A DNA stretch of 64,000 nt from Physcia stellaris. Its lineage: Eukaryota > Ascomycota > Lecanoromycetes > Caliciales > Physciaceae. This document shows, piece by piece, positions 21,057-33,179 of this stretch. The DNA lies in the NCBI GenBank assembly GCA_018902385.1, contig JABSSW010000029.1, positions 310,001-374,000 on the forward strand, in the 5' to 3' direction. Below the pieces are notes generated by a model. The model saw nothing but the letters and a program-made list of their open reading frames with translations. It had not been told where the DNA came from and made no database searches. Both the position numbers and the translations under genes were made by a program. Numbering within the stretch: position 1 is the stretch's first letter; the number at the start of each line of letters is the position of its first letter.

Positions 21057-22003
21057 CGGAATTCTGGATTGATGGAGTCAATTGATAAGGTAAGGTATCT
21101 TATGACGTGTAATTATCATTCACACGGTCTTTGATCAGAGTTTTGGTTATAGTAATTGGTCCCCATCCGCACGATAATTCCATAGCTTGACCAAATTGGC
21201 ACTTGGAATATCATCATTTATCGTGACAGACTACGTATCACAACCGTCCCCCAAATCCCTCTCCCAACATTACTTGCAAACGGTAGCATTCATAACCCAA
21301 GCGCACAACGCGGTTGCTCATATCCACGCCACATATGAAATTACATGACCTTACACTTTTCCGTATGTACCTCCGTAGAAAGCCGCGGATTTGCTGAAGT
21401 CCATCTATTCTCAAGAACCGGGAAGACAAGTCGATATATGAACCACAGGCCACAGGCACCATAGCACGGCTAACGACGTGTTGCAGGGATCAGAGTTCTT
21501 GAAATTGACCACAGTGGTTGCCGTTATGGTGCGTGATGACCTTTTTCCATGACGAGAAGGAATAGTAGAGACATTCGTGACGATGGTGCAATGCTGGTCG
21601 ATTGTTGTGCTCTGGCTGGCTTGGCTATGGTGCTGCATTTCTGAGAGTTGATCTCTATCATGTTGGCACCAGATGTTTCTGATGCTATATTCAAGCTCAT
21701 TTGCCAGCGAGAACCGTAGCTCTACCCGAGCCATGGGACCTAAACCAAGGCAGGGTTGATTGAAGGCTGAGCGCTCACGTTTTTGGATATTAATGTACCC
21801 TGTAGACCAGGTCGTTATTGATGTGACGGTTGAAGAGTCTATTGTAAAACGTCTGATCTCGATTCAACCTCCACGAAGATCATGCCTTTGTTTTTGATTA
21901 TTCCTTAAAACTGCATGTGGCGCAACGAGAACGTCCACGACTAGAGCCCATGACTTTGCAACCATTGCTGCAATGTCGCCGCCCATGGCTCATTCGCGAT
22001 ATC
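21057..22003. other. Intergenic, no recognisable gene
   Basis: The region holds the upstream side of the AP endonuclease and the 3' flank of the secreted-protein gene at 22,004. A 107-codon minus frame at 21,411-21,734 has no motif and is not called. Confidence 0.5.
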
Positions 22004-22564
22004 CTACCCAGTCTCCGGCGTCCCCATCATGAGATGGACAACCGACCGCCCCAGTTCATCAGGGAGATCAGCCACAATATCACCAACATAGAGAGCCTGC
22101 TCCCCATTGCGTACTCGGTTTAGCATCATATCGGCAAAGTTCTGAACCATGTCCCAGGTGATGATGTCTTCACTATTGAACGACAACAGAACGTCTCCAT
22201 ACCTGGCCGTGAAAGAGAACATCACTAGGCCTGGAGGCTGGTTTGCGGCTTCGGCGATCATCCTGAGATAGAGGTTCTCGAGGACAGTGTGCGCTCCGAT
22301 ATATATCGCGACGCGCAGTGCATATAGTGTTAGTCCGTTGCCTGTAGGGTATCCAAGGCGCTTGTGGAGAGCTATGTCTAGCAGATGTGCCCCCTGATGG
22401 TCGGAATCTTCAATGAATAGCTCTGAACGTGATTTTAGGGGGGACTTTTGAGATAGAGCATTCCGGGTTTGCTCGTCGAGTGCGATGGGAGGGAATGATA
22501 GAGCAGGGAAAGCGATGGAAAGGAGAACCCATAGAGATAATTTGAAAATTCCGGATGTATGCAT
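22004..22564 (-). CDS. Small secreted protein, 186 residues
   Basis: A single-exon ORF. The N-terminus is a clear signal peptide: a short polar start, the hydrophobic core FKLSLWVLLSIAFPALSF, and probable cleavage around residue 24. The mature protein is about 160 residues with no Cys pattern, amphipathic helices (LYALRVAIYIGAHTVLENLY) and a C-terminal block SFNSEDIITWDMVQNFADMM. That block is faintly similar to SKVEGVITWGFVTMFALQM in the secreted protein at 29,364-31,014, so the two may share a fold or be distant paralogues. Function is unknown. An extracellular or secretory-route location is inferred from the signal peptide. Confidence 0.7.
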   Translation of the reverse strand: MHTSGIFKLSLWVLLSIAFPALSFPPIALDEQTRNALSQKSPLKSRSELFIEDSDHQGAHLLDIALHKRLGYPTGNGLTLYALRVAIYIGAHTVLENLYLRMIAEAANQPPGLVMFSFTARYGDVLLSFNSEDIITWDMVQNFADMMLNRVRNGEQALYVGDIVADLPDELGRSVVHLMMGTPETG

Positions 22565-23415
22565 GTCTGCGGTCGTGTATTAAGGGAGAAGGCAGCGTAC
22601 AATAGGCAATACTAGAGAATTTGAAGAAATTTGAATTGCATTAGACTTTGAAGGTTGAAGGTTGATACTTACATAGTCTGCCCTGACACGGGCCATAGTC
22701 ACTACTACTACTACTGCCATGACACGGGACAGTCAAAGCTGGCATGACAACGGCTTGTTTGATGCTACGCTAGACTGAACGACTTTTAGCTCGCTGCCGT
22801 GAATTCTGCGTTAGTGCTTCAAGCATCAAGAAGGCTGTTCATCAGCCCTTTGATGATTTTGATCATAGCCAACGTGAAACCATCAAACAGAACATAAGGT
22901 AAGTTCGGGAAATTTGCCCCCACATGTTTCGATTACGAGCCAGGACTTTTGTTTTAGTGACAATGGACAGCATTCTGAGACCGGGATTTGTCGCATGTCG
23001 CGAATCCCTGGATCGCGGATATGCGATGGTGCGATGTCGCATGCGGTGCTCCTCGCGGGCCAGCTCTGGGTGTATTTAAAGATATTTCTAGGCTCTAGCT
23101 AGAAAATAGTAAAGTCCCGCAACAATATGCTGTACCTAAGACATATCCTTGGGTAGTCATATCGTTGATGAGCCGTATGGGGAAATCCAATCTTGCACAT
23201 GTGGTGAGATGTCCAAGCGAGGACTTGTATTGCCCTTTGGACATTACTATTCCCATATGTGTTTGCTGAGGCCTTACCAAATAGGGTATATGGTATGTAA
23301 TGAGCATCGCAAATCCCAAGGGTGACGGAAAAGCTGGAAAGTTGTTTAGCTTGTTAAAGAGTCCGCTGAACTCTATAGAGGTACGGCTTTTGCGGCCATA
23401 GCCATGAGGTATTTT
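22565..23415. other. Intergenic, no recognisable gene
   Basis: The region contains the promoter of the secreted-protein gene to the left and the 3' flank of the gene at 23,416. A run of ACT/TAC trinucleotides sits near 22,700. No frame in it is convincing. Confidence 0.5.
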
Positions 23416-24619
23416 CTATGTAGTCTGCTTTGCAGCCATTAGAAACGGTAGAGGTTTTTGGTATATCTGAACTACAAAATATGTATCGCGTCCCACTGAC
23501 GGACAGATTAGCCAAAAGAATATCGATAGCGCAAATCAAAAGATGCTCACTCCCAACGTATGCCTCACCGTTATCCTCCTTAGACACGCACATACCCATA
23601 ACAGCTACAGCTGCAGCCCAGAGCTCGTGCCAAGATATGTAGCCTGACTTGTATCCAGCAATGTCGAGCTTGATGGTACACTGTAAGCCAGCTAGCTGAT
23701 TGTTAGCTGGTGACTTTGCGATACCACTTTGATCAAGACGCCAGGCCGAAGCGACGACTCACGATCAAAGAAGAGCTGCGGAAGTCCAATCTCGGCTTCT
23801 GGAAGCCCGAACTTCCCAAATAATTGAGATGTCTTTAAAACGGGCATCCTGTCCAAAACAGCTTGACACATCTGTGATTGCGCAGGAAGACGAGGCCCAT
23901 ACCGTGGAGTGCACAGAACGTTGGGGGGTATGTATTGCATAACGGCGACCTGTATCCGGGAGAATTGCCCTAAGCTGGTGAATCAGAAAATCCGAGATTC
24001 GAAGTAATGACTCGACATAGCAACCAACCGAGGCCAACGACTGTGCCACCTGAATCGACAGAACTGTCAACACAGCTGGAGATTAGACCGAGTGAAGCCT
24101 CTTTCAAATCAAGATTCCTAGCATGATCGAGATATGAGTTGTCAGATATTGTTATCTCAATAACGCACAAACCGTCACCTATCGCTCATCAGCAAGGTGG
24201 TAGAAAGGATTTCCGTGCCTTTGACTGGGCAACTGACGACTGATGAACCGGAAAGGCAGAGCAACGTCCCATTTTGCGCCTTCAGTGCGACTCCCAAAGT
24301 TTAGCAACCTAGTACCAATTGGCATGTCACTCCACGCCTCTCGGCAGCTCTTGCGATTCGGACGTCCAAATCTAGATCCATCGCACCGAGTTGGCAAATT
24401 CAAATCAGCGGGGCCCCTGGTAGTTGCAGAAAATGTTTTGCCTCCTATCCACCACGATGGAAGAGTCGAAGGTAATGTGACGTTGTGGAAACCCGAACCG
24501 CGAAAGTCGGTGTCAGAGGACGAGTTCCCTGTTGGTTTAATTCTTCCCTCAGGGCTTAGTGTCAGGGCTAAGCATAAAGGAGACCCAAGGATGAGATAGA
24601 CCCAGTCCCAAGGCAGCAT
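23416..24619 (-). CDS. Secreted protein of a fungal Cys-containing family, 313 residues
   Basis: Five exons are inferred by eye: 24,619-24,238; 24,178-24,029; 23,969-23,763; 23,691-23,569; 23,495-23,416. The introns (59, 59, 71 and 73 bp) all have GT/AG ends, several with CTAAC or CTAAT before the acceptor, and the joined frame closes exactly at 314 codons. A signal peptide is evident (MLPWDWVYLILGSPLCLALT). The pattern RCDGSRFGRPNRKSC, FGSRTEGAKWDVALPFRFIS, DGLCVIEI, GGTVVGLG, YIPPNVLC, CTIKLD, SWHELWAAAVAVMGMC and GRDTYFVVQIYQK matches a widespread, uncharacterised family of secreted fungal proteins that I know by its motifs only. In this family a Cys-Gly-rich half is followed by a second related half. 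The role is unknown; secretion is the only supported inference. The gene lies in a stretch rich in secreted-protein genes. Confidence 0.8.
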
Positions 24620-25201
24620 TGCTGGTGATGAGAAACACCTGGAATTCTTTCGCCGACGGCCTCTAAAGAGGTTGTTGAGCAGGTCTGAAGATCGCGTGTG
24701 GTCGCATGAACTATCTTAACGAGAATCTTGGAAGACCAGATGAAAAGACCGGGGCCTGAACAGCTTTTGCCAGTCGATGCGCTTAAGTGAAAAGCACAGA
24801 CTCTTGATGAATGCTGCCTATCTTTTCGCACGCACAACACATACGTCTTTGGGAACGTTGAAATATCTCAACGCTATTGACTTTTGATCTGCTTTGGCCA
24901 TCAATGGTGGTTGAGATTCGCTGGTTGATTTTGTGGGATGTTGACAGAACGCTCTATCTTATCGAAGGAAAATAGGTATGGGGCTCTCTAGAGGACTCCA
25001 ATGCTACCGAACGCTTGACCACAAGAAATATGATATCTGAAATCGTGGTAAGAGAACGACGTACGCTTATGATGGGGATAATCACCGGTTTGGTACCTGT
25101 AAGCCTCAGCTGGCGCAAAACTTTGTGGTACTCATCGAATAGATTACCGTGTTCATGAAGAAATTGTCTAGGTGGGTGCTGCCCCGATGTTCCCCTGGCG
25201 G
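24620..25201. other. Intergenic, no recognisable gene
   Basis: The region lies between the upstream side of the secreted-protein gene (24,619) and the 3' end of arp9 (25,202). Small frames show no features. The upstream regulatory region of the secreted-protein gene must lie here. Confidence 0.5.
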
Positions 25202-27427
25202 TTAAAGGCAGCTTTCATGTATCCCTGGTGGGCCCATCTCATTATACTCAGTCCTTGTCATGAATCCTTTACTAATCCCCTGATCCACTACAAACACCAC
25301 CTTGGCTGCGACCTGCGCTCCCAAGAAGGTAGCCTCCTCTGTCCCGACCTCCTTCCACTCGGGGAAATATTCTGGCATTCTTTTCAAACCAATGCTTGTT
25401 GGCGTCTGTCCATGTTTCGGCTGCTCCATCATCTGCACTTGTTGAAGACGCTGCTGTTGCTGCTGGTAGACTTGTTGCATTTGAAGCTGGGAGTGCAGAG
25501 ATTGACCTGGTGGTGCAAGATTGGAAGTTGTAGCAGCCAGAAGAAGCGGGTTTACGCCCGAAGGTTGATGGTGGGTGGAGTGTTGTGTTTGTGGTAGGGG
25601 AGTGTTTGTGCCTGTGGGTCCAGGAGTGGTGAATGTGGAAGGAAGCTCGGAGGTGAACATCGTGGTTGAAGAAGGGGAAATAAGGTATTTAGCATTCAGC
25701 GTAGCGAGGAGGGCGTCTTTGAAGCCTAGCAGAATCGGTGTGTAAGAGCCTGCCTACTATGCTGATGGAGGATTATTGGCTTACCTTTGACTTTGCTTCC
25801 ATTCCCTAGTAGGATAAGCGAGTCCCACAACTCTGTGCGTTTATGGTGGTCGGGAACGGAGAGGATAGCTCTGTGTATGGAGTCCGCTATGTCGTCTAAG
25901 ATACCCCCAGAGGCGGCTTGCAACCGCTCAATGCCAACCTCTATGTCTCGTCTAACAAATGTCTCTCTGTGTCGTCTTCTCTCTTCTTTGCGCGCTGACG
26001 CCAGGCTTTCGAAGTGTTCCGGTGCAGTTGGTGCCGTTGCCGAGGTGGGAGTTGTCAGTTCAGGGGTCTTCTGACGCTTGGCCTCACCGTTCGGACCGGC
26101 TTCAACATCAGCTGCCCTTCTCCCATGGGCATTGATTTCCTCGGGCGATCTTCGTTCAGTGTATTGAAAGGAGGCTTTGGCTCGCTTTGAATTTGGCAGT
26201 TTGGCTTGTTTCGCAGCGGCGGCCATTTCTCCAGCAGCTTTCTTCGCTGCCGCTTTCTCCTGCTTTTCTTTCTCCTTACGTGCCAAAAACTCGCTCGTCT
26301 TCCCACTGGCAACAATACTTGCGACGTCCAATACCCCATCCTCTGCCTCGCCGTCCTTCATTTGCCGGTCCTGATCCTCATCACCCACGTCTGTATCAAC
26401 CCCCGGACCTCGTGGAGCATTGCCTTGCGCTTGGTTGCCATCCCTTGGACCGTCTCCTGAGCCAATTGCTCCGGTCGAGGCGGCTGCCGCGGGATTGGTA
26501 ATCTGGGCTCCGGACTGACTTTCACCTGGCAGCTCCGTTCCTGCGGGTAGTATTTCACAGATGCTGCTCTTCTTCAACTGTTCGCACATATCTTTGGAGA
26601 AACCCTTTGAACTCAGAAGTTCATGCAACCTTTGTGTCATTGTGTCTCCGCCACAACCAGTCATTCCAGTAGCCCTGCCATCCTCGGTGATTATGAAGTC
26701 GTTCACAGCGGTAACATCACACTTAGTGTATCCAACGTCAACTATCGTGGCTGTCCCTGTCGCATAAGCGTAACAAGCTGCCAGGGCTGCGTCCATGATG
26801 CAGAATGCGGGAGTTTTGAACTTCTCAAAAAAGAATTGTGTCAGAGTCTCATGGTCGCGGGGAGTCCAGGCCGGCTGTGTGACGACCAAAACCGGCGTAT
26901 GAAGCGTGGGACTTAGTGTATTGTAGACGTGTGTAAGAAGAGCAAAGAAACATGACCAGTCAGTTACCCGACCATGTTGAATTGGCCATACCGCGCCTTC
27001 TTCCGTGGTAGGATCCTCTTCATATAGTGTCTCTTCTTCCTCGTGCTGCTCCGTCTTGGATTCGACAGTTGTGTTTCCTCCATTGGCATCGCCCATTACG
27101 ACGTCACCGTCGGTCTGCCCATTTGAGCCATTAGTGGTGACTGTCTTGGTAACCTTTCGCTCTCGGACTTTTAATGGTTCCCACTCGCCCTTCTTTTCGG
27201 CTGGGAACATGCGCGTTGAGATCCGTAAGCGGGCCGGAGTGAAGGACTCTGGGAGGCCAAGTTGAGCAAGCGTCGTTTGTGATCCGGGAACAATCAGCTG
27301 GATATCGCAAGAAGAGCAGAATTAGCTGATAAGCCCGTAAACAGAAGGTGTAGCCCGTGGCAAATGCAATTGAAAAGAGTAAACATACCAGGATATGCTC
27401 CTCTTTGAAAGACGACGACGAAGGCAT
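25202..27427 (-). CDS. arp9: Actin-related protein 9, subunit of SWI/SNF and RSC chromatin remodelers
   Basis: Three exons: 27,427-27,389; 27,297-25,785; 25,725-25,202 (introns 91 and 59 bp, GT/AG), giving exactly 692 codons. The joined start reads MPSSSSFKEEHIL then LIVPGSQTTLAQLGLPESF, the typical Arp9 N-terminus. The actin-like core includes LVVTQPAWTPRDHETLTQFF, DAALAACYAYATGTATIVDVG (nucleotide-site region) and GMTGCGGDTMTQRLHELL. A long Ala/Lys-rich charged insert (about residues 290-400) interrupts the fold, as is usual for fungal Arp9. The C-terminal exon has a Gln-rich run (QQVYQQQQQRLQQV) and ends with YFPEWKEVG, GAQVAAKVVFV and EYNEMGPPGIHE. Arp9 pairs with Arp7 or Arp42 on the HSA helix of the remodeler ATPase in the nucleus. 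This is the best-conserved host gene in the window. Confidence 0.93.
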
Positions 27428-28429
27428 ATCGAACAAGGTAGGTGCCACGCGCCAAACCCGATTCCTCAATGTCAGGTATTCCTCGAGCCAACGTGGACAG
27501 ACACGAGAATCTGGCGGTTAGATGCCTCTCATTTGATGAAAGCTCTTAACAAACAGTAATATCTGCGTTCTGGCACACAACAGTCGCGTGAGAAACATCA
27601 ACCCCCACAACCCTAGAAGCCGTTGGCCGGCTCATCGGCCCGATCAATCTACTAGTGACGATTTGACTTCATCTCTCAATCTGTATCCGTACTAAGATAG
27701 TAGAACAGCAACTTTGAGTGATGGGACTTGTATTATTCGAAGAAGCAATCAATTGATCTATTAGATGATTTATATATGAGCAAATAGATTCGACGTTACT
27801 TGAATAAAATCACGCGAAAATTCATAAAATAAAATGCATTAGATCTCTAGCATTCAAATCAAGTGCTTCTTCTAGAGTTTCGGAAAGCACTTCAAGATTT
27901 GGGCGACAGCAATCGCTCACAGCGAACGCCACAATGTCACAGTATCGTCTGATCCAGATTTTCACTTAAATAAGATGCACACTGAATCAGGCACAGGGAC
28001 ACTCAATGCTATTATTCAGGGATTAGGATAGCTGTATCTCCAGAATACTTGACGTACAGAGGTTCAATGTAATGCCTCGCCAGAGTGGCCTTGTTCGATC
28101 GATGACGAGCATCGGAGATTCATGATGCCAATCTTGGGAAACTTTCGGTGTTTCCTACAATCAGCACCGCATGCTCGACGAGATTTAGTCAGGGCCGTGA
28201 CAAACGTCACAGCTAATTTCTTCACGTCGCGGATGAGAAGCTATCAGCCCATTACTGCCTAAACTAACATCCTTTCATTAGTTTTCGAGATGTTGCTCCT
28301 TATACGAGGCGAATGACCTAGACGGCAAATCAAATGCCAAAATATTGCAACGATCTTGCGCATTGGGATTGCGAATAGTAGTCAACCGAATCTGTGGAGC
28401 AATCTTTGTCAGCTCCGGATGGTGGATTA
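27428..28429. other. Intergenic, no recognisable gene
   Basis: The region upstream of arp9 presumably holds its promoter. From 27,700 it is somewhat AT-richer and free of long frames. Confidence 0.45.
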
Positions 28430-29180
28430 GATCATGGTAGCATGTTTCAAACTTCTCACAAGCTCCTTCCCTTCATTTAAGTTCTCCAGGGTTCGCAAAA
28501 GCATGTCGTACGTTTCTCGGTATCGATAGACCGATGTGAACGTATCCGTGTTGAGGCGAACCCTTCAGTACTCGCGATAGATGTTAACCTGCTCCGAGAT
28601 GCTTAGGGCGGTGATCATGAAGAGACTAGCACTGGGTATCACCTGGTGTTCGATTGTTCTCAGCACTTTGCGTACTGCCACGACAAGGCATAGATTCCAC
28701 GTTGATCGAGCAAGAGTCTTCCATCTCTTTCATGTGTTCAATCATAGACTCTGAGATTGATGCCAAGTAATCCAAATCCATCACGGGCCTCTCCTCTCAA
28801 GGTCTTGTCGAAATCTGTTGGGACAATGTTGCATTTTTCATCGAAAAAGATTTTCCTTTGATGTGCAGACGAAGTTTCATCGCCCAGTGCAAGCCTGCAT
28901 CACTTACGAACAACGTATGCTTGATCTTCCGTATTTGCCATGATCGACGTCGTCTCCCACTTAGATCCCGACCCAGCGCAAAACATCCATGACAGCAATC
29001 GACGTGCCTGTCCACCACAAGCTCGACTTTCCCGATTTTAGGATAAAATTGAACACAATTTAGAGGCAGTTCAAAAGAACTTTGACCACTGTGCGACGCA
29101 AAAGTCCCGGTCATATCAACCGCACCGCGAAGTGGTTCGCTGACTACAGGCATCTCCAATCTGAAATGCCTATGACTCAT
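28430..29180 (-). pseudogene. Possible decayed host gene, unidentified
   Basis: Two protein-like minus-strand stretches lie close together. One at 28,797-29,180 encodes 127 residues including ELVVDRHVDCCHGCFALG. The other at about 28,430-28,720 reads VRKVLRTIEHQVIPSASLF and SVYRYRETYDMLLRTLENL, with an in-frame stop between the two motifs. No start, splice structure or family is clear. It could be a decaying gene or a multi-exon gene that I failed to model. Confidence 0.25.
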
Positions 29181-29363
29181 AGTCCATCTCGTGCTGAAGG
29201 GGTACTTGGTTGTCGTCCGTCTCTGAAAGTAAGTGCTGCTGTACTATCTTTCCTGAGGAACGCTTGGGTTAGCCGAAAAGGTAGTCGCACGGTGGATAGG
29301 GTACTCAAGGCGAATGACAGCATATTCAAAATACAACAATGAACCACTTTACCGTGCAAGTCT

Positions 29364-31014
29364 CTAGATGATTCTCATCGACACCTGTACAGCTTCCGCC
29401 GTCCCCATCGTATAAACAGCCTCATAACTCGCCGCAAACCCCATCGCAGCCCACTCCGCCATCTGCAGCGCGAACATCGTCACAAACCCCCACGTAATCA
29501 CGCCCTCTACCTTCGAAAGAAACTCCAGCCGGAACCTCGACAGCGTGAAGGAGACCTGTTTCCCCGGATCCAGCAACGCGCTAATCGCGCTCTTCCCCGC
29601 TACGGAGGTGTAGAAATCTGCAAAATGGGGCGCCGCGGCAGGGACCGGGGTCACGAATTTCAGGCCCTGGAAAGTCAAGGGTGCGACTTGCGAAGAACCG
29701 CTTGCTGGGTTGGTGCTGCCTTCGAGGGGGTAGGGGCCGGGATCGAGTCTCGGCTTTTTGCGCTCGGGGCCTTCGTCGTCTGTGTCTGCGCACGAGATGT
29801 TGCCGGCCTCGTCGACGACGTCGCAGGCGAATTTGAGGTCGATGAGCTTTTTGAAATCGGAGTTGAGGCCGTAGATATGCAGAGCTAGGTTTCGATGATC
29901 CTCCGAGCCTGAGCTGAGGTCAGTTGTGGTACTGGGAACCGATGCTTTGGGAGGTCGATCGTACCGGCCTCGTGATATCCTCCAATATTACGCTGCTCAA
30001 TACAGCCATGGCGGATACTCGATGATGCATATAGGAAGTTGAGTGGTTCAAGTCCCTCGATTGCGCCCCGGAGGGCGTCACCCAGTTCGTTCCTTGTGAT
30101 GGTCATGAAACAGGTACCTGATACGCCGTCAGTCGATGATCTTGCCCGATATGCAACGATTCTCTACCAGTGAATACTGTAAAAGGCATCGCAATGAGCC
30201 TTACGGCCGGATGTCTTTGCGTCATACGTGCGTAATCAGACCGATCCACGAAATTACATTTTTCGGCAAAACGGTTACCTGAACCCTCGGGTTGATTGGG
30301 AGTGACATATTCCTCCAAAGCTTGAAACATTTTGTCGTGAGCGTCATCACAGTCTGCGGGATTTGGACTGCCGTAGAAGGGACTGCATGTCTGCATTACG
30401 CAATCATCTGGTTGAGCAGCTATGGCAGGACTCTGAGCAGGACTATCGGGCTCGGCAGTCTCATCTGGCTCGGATGCAGCCTCCGGGGCACAAGCAGGCC
30501 TTCCACCCTCCGCGATCGTTGGTATACCTGGCGCATCATCTGGACATTGACAGTTGAGACACTGATTATAAAGGTGCATATAATTTCCCACTGGGCCCCA
30601 CGGCACCGGACCATGTTGTCGTACCATAATGGCTAGCACTGAAGCGGGCATCATAAGTCCCTTACTTCCGTCTGGCCTGCAGTACATTCCGAAGCCTGCC
30701 GGGTATGAAGTACACAATGGTAATAAGGTATTAAACTGCATCCTGAAAAGATTCGATAAGTCTTGGTTTACCAGAGGCGGTCCTGGGATCACATTATTTT
30801 GGCAGGTGAACACCTGATCTCAATGTTAGAATACTTCTTCTGCATAAGACAAGCACTATTGAGGCCTACGCACTCTGGCGCGCTTCACTAGTGATCTTTC
30901 CGACTGAGTTGATCTACTTGGTAGAAAATCTGAATTTGAGTGACGTGCTAGGTATCCCCATAGCAGGAAAAGGATCATGGGGAAATGCAGCATTAGAAAG
31001 GCTCGCGAAGACAT
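29364..31014 (-). CDS. Secreted protein, four exons, 494 residues
   Basis: Exons inferred by eye: 31,014-30,874; 30,813-30,168; 30,117-29,965; 29,908-29,364. The introns (60, 50 and 56 bp) have GT/AG ends, the first with a CTAAC branch site, and the joined frame is exactly 495 codons. The first exon encodes a signal sequence (MSSRAFLMLHFPMILFLLW) and a basic run (RSLVKRAR) that could be a processing site. Next come a Cys-rich segment (CLNCQCPDDAP, CVMQTCSPF), a long Pro/Glu/Ala linker, and FTGTCFMTITRNELGDALRGAIEGL. The last exon has CDVVDEAGNISCADTDDEG, a basic patch (ERKKPRLD) and a C-terminal domain with VEGVITWGFVTMFALQMAEW. Family and function are unknown. Its upstream region abuts transposon block 2. 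Confidence 0.72.
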
Positions 31015-31533
31015 AGTATCAAAGGAGTGTTCCTCCAGTCACTTGGCGCCACCTCAACTTTCAGATTTGTGGTAGAATAGAGTCTACCAACCTCTTAAAG
31101 ACGAATCAGATATGGAGTAGTCGAAAGACATCGATACTGAGTCCCTGTTGTCGCTGCCGCGGTTCAATATTTGATGAGCGCAAGTGGCTTCCGTGATTTC
31201 GGAACAATTTTAGATGTGCAGGAAGCTTGTAATTGCCTTTCGAAGTCTCACATTCGCCCATTAAGCTGCTGATTCCGAGACAGAAAATGTCCGCGTGAAA
31301 GCAATAAAGGCTAACGTCGCTTGGCGCTTATAGACCTCCCACCCACGATCCTGGGCAACAAGGGAGGCTTCGCCAATGTACTTAAGACAGGCACACCCGC
31401 CCGCGTAGTTCCAAAATTCAGATCCCGCAATTCGTCTCTTGTCATAAAATAGATAGCAGAACTTGACAATTATCATAAAGCTCTTCTTCTCACAGTTATA
31501 AGAACAAAATTGACTTGCGAAAGCATAAAGCCA
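31015..31533. other. Intergenic flank of block 2
   Basis: The DNA is GC-balanced with no convincing gene. The right part (31,490-31,533) may still belong to the terminal inverted repeat of the element that starts at about 31,534, since weak similarity to the right end continues outward. Confidence 0.4.
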
Positions 31534-31611
31534 CGAGTCGCTTCGGGACAGTACACTTTTGATCCTCCACAATACACATTAATCATCTTCATCTGTCTTT
31601 CACGTACTAGT
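31534..31611 (+). repeat. Left terminal inverted repeat of the MULE-like element
   Basis: The reverse complement matches 50,079-50,157 over the whole 78 bp with only scattered differences. It lies just outside the saturated AT-rich sequence. Confidence 0.8.
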
Positions 31612-31746
31612 AGACGATTTTTTATCGATTTCATGATGATGTGATTCGATTCGATGATTTTGCATGAACGAAAATCACTTTGCATGAATCAAATTTCTTT
31701 TTTATTGTTTCAATAATAAAATGATTATTATGCGTTCGCATTTCGA

Positions 31747-32187
31747 TTGTATGAAATTTCGCAATTTTTTCGAAATTCAATCGTATTATTTATTCATTTT
31801 GTTATTTATTTTTTTGTTTATTTATTTCATTGTTTATTTCGTCATGAAACAATTAAATTCGATCGAAAAACGAATGCAATTCGCAATCGCGATCATTTTT
31901 TCAAATTATCGCATTGCTTTTCAAAAAAACGAAAAAATTGAAAACAAAAAAACAAATTTTCGTCGTTTGCAAAATTATGTTTTTTGCGAAAATTTTTGTT
32001 TGATCACGAATTCGAATAATTCAAAACGAACACGTTTGTTGTTGCAATGCAAACGTCACGATAAAAATATTCGCGATACAAAAAAATTGAAAAAAATCGA
32101 TATTCGAAAACGTCAAACGAATATGCATGTCACGAATTGTTTGTATAACATAATTATCGTTCAAAAACAAAAATTAACAAATAAATA
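31747..32187 (+). pseudogene. FAR1-like DNA-binding domain of a MULE transposase, remnant
   Basis: The plus-strand frame reads SKRTRLLLQCKRHDKNIRD, then RKRQTNMHVTNCLYNIIIV. The spacing C...H...C with surrounding basic residues resembles the WRKY/FAR1-type domain at the N-terminus of fungal Mutator-like transposases, whose usual ending is TGCPF. Continuation is expected on the far side of the LTR element at 32,434-36,396, where HSHILFNQIEFTLNSLR occurs at about 36,633. The whole region is hypermutated. Confidence 0.4.
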
Positions 32188-32433
32188 ATGTTTTTTTAAT
32201 ACGATCATAACAGAACACAATCTATAAAAAAATGTTTTGCGTTTTTTTTTGAAATTTTACGCTAATTCGATCAGAAAGCACAGAATTTTCAAAATTCACG
32301 TCAAGAACATCAAAATCGAACTATTGCGTTCATGCAGTATTTCGCAATTTGCACATCAATCAACAACAACATATAATTTTTAATTATATAATTCAAATTG
32401 TAAAACAAAATGAACGCAATTTAACGTTACAAC

Positions 32434-32651
32434 TGTGACGAACGTACATCGAATTCAACATCTGACAGATTTAACATCGAACTAACATCGTTATCTTATC
32501 ACATCGAATGTTAGAGTCGAAATTCGTCTTGACGCATTCAAGAAATCAAATTTTCTACATATGTTTTTGCAGATTTCATGTATTTGCTTTTTCATTTCGA
32601 TATTCTCGTGTAGTTATGTAATAATATCATATCTTTGCATAACATCTCACA
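32434..32651 (+). repeat. Left LTR of the short gypsy-like element
   Basis: 218 bp, partner of 36,180-36,396. About 13 or 14 differences are seen by eye. Apart from a small length change, all are transitions at CT or AG dinucleotides. Confidence 0.92.
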
Positions 32652-33179
32652 TTATATCGAAATCATTTTTTCATGTTCGTTTATGATACGCGAACATTCA
32701 AATAAACAAAACTTTCTGTCTCAAAACTCAAGAGCTGATAAAAGAAAGCATAATAGATTCGTATCGTTTGATCATTCAAAGAAAACAACAAAACGTAACA
32801 GACTGATTGTGAATGCGAAAAAACGAAGCATAGTAAACTCGTTTGCCGATTCAATTGAATATTCTGACAGACGAATCTCAGCGATAATCGATGTCACGAA
32901 AATAATCTTCTCGAGCGTCAATTCAGATTCGCTTCACTATTAATTGACAAAGTTTCTTTGTTTCAGAAATGACTCGATTACATCATCAAACACATATCAA
33001 ATCATTTCGAAGAAGTGACATTCATACAAAGAAACATCAAAAAGTTAATCAAAAGTTTCATTTTCAATGATATTCAACTTCTTATCACTTCGAACGACAT
33101 TACACTCAGTCGATTACTTAAGCTTCTTATATTTCGAATTCTTTTTTTTTTTTTCTTTTCAATTCAATCATCTATTATC

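Noticed and set aside
25787-26501. Plus-strand ORFs of 65-104 codons
   Set aside because: They are shadows of the arp9 coding sequence on the opposite strand.
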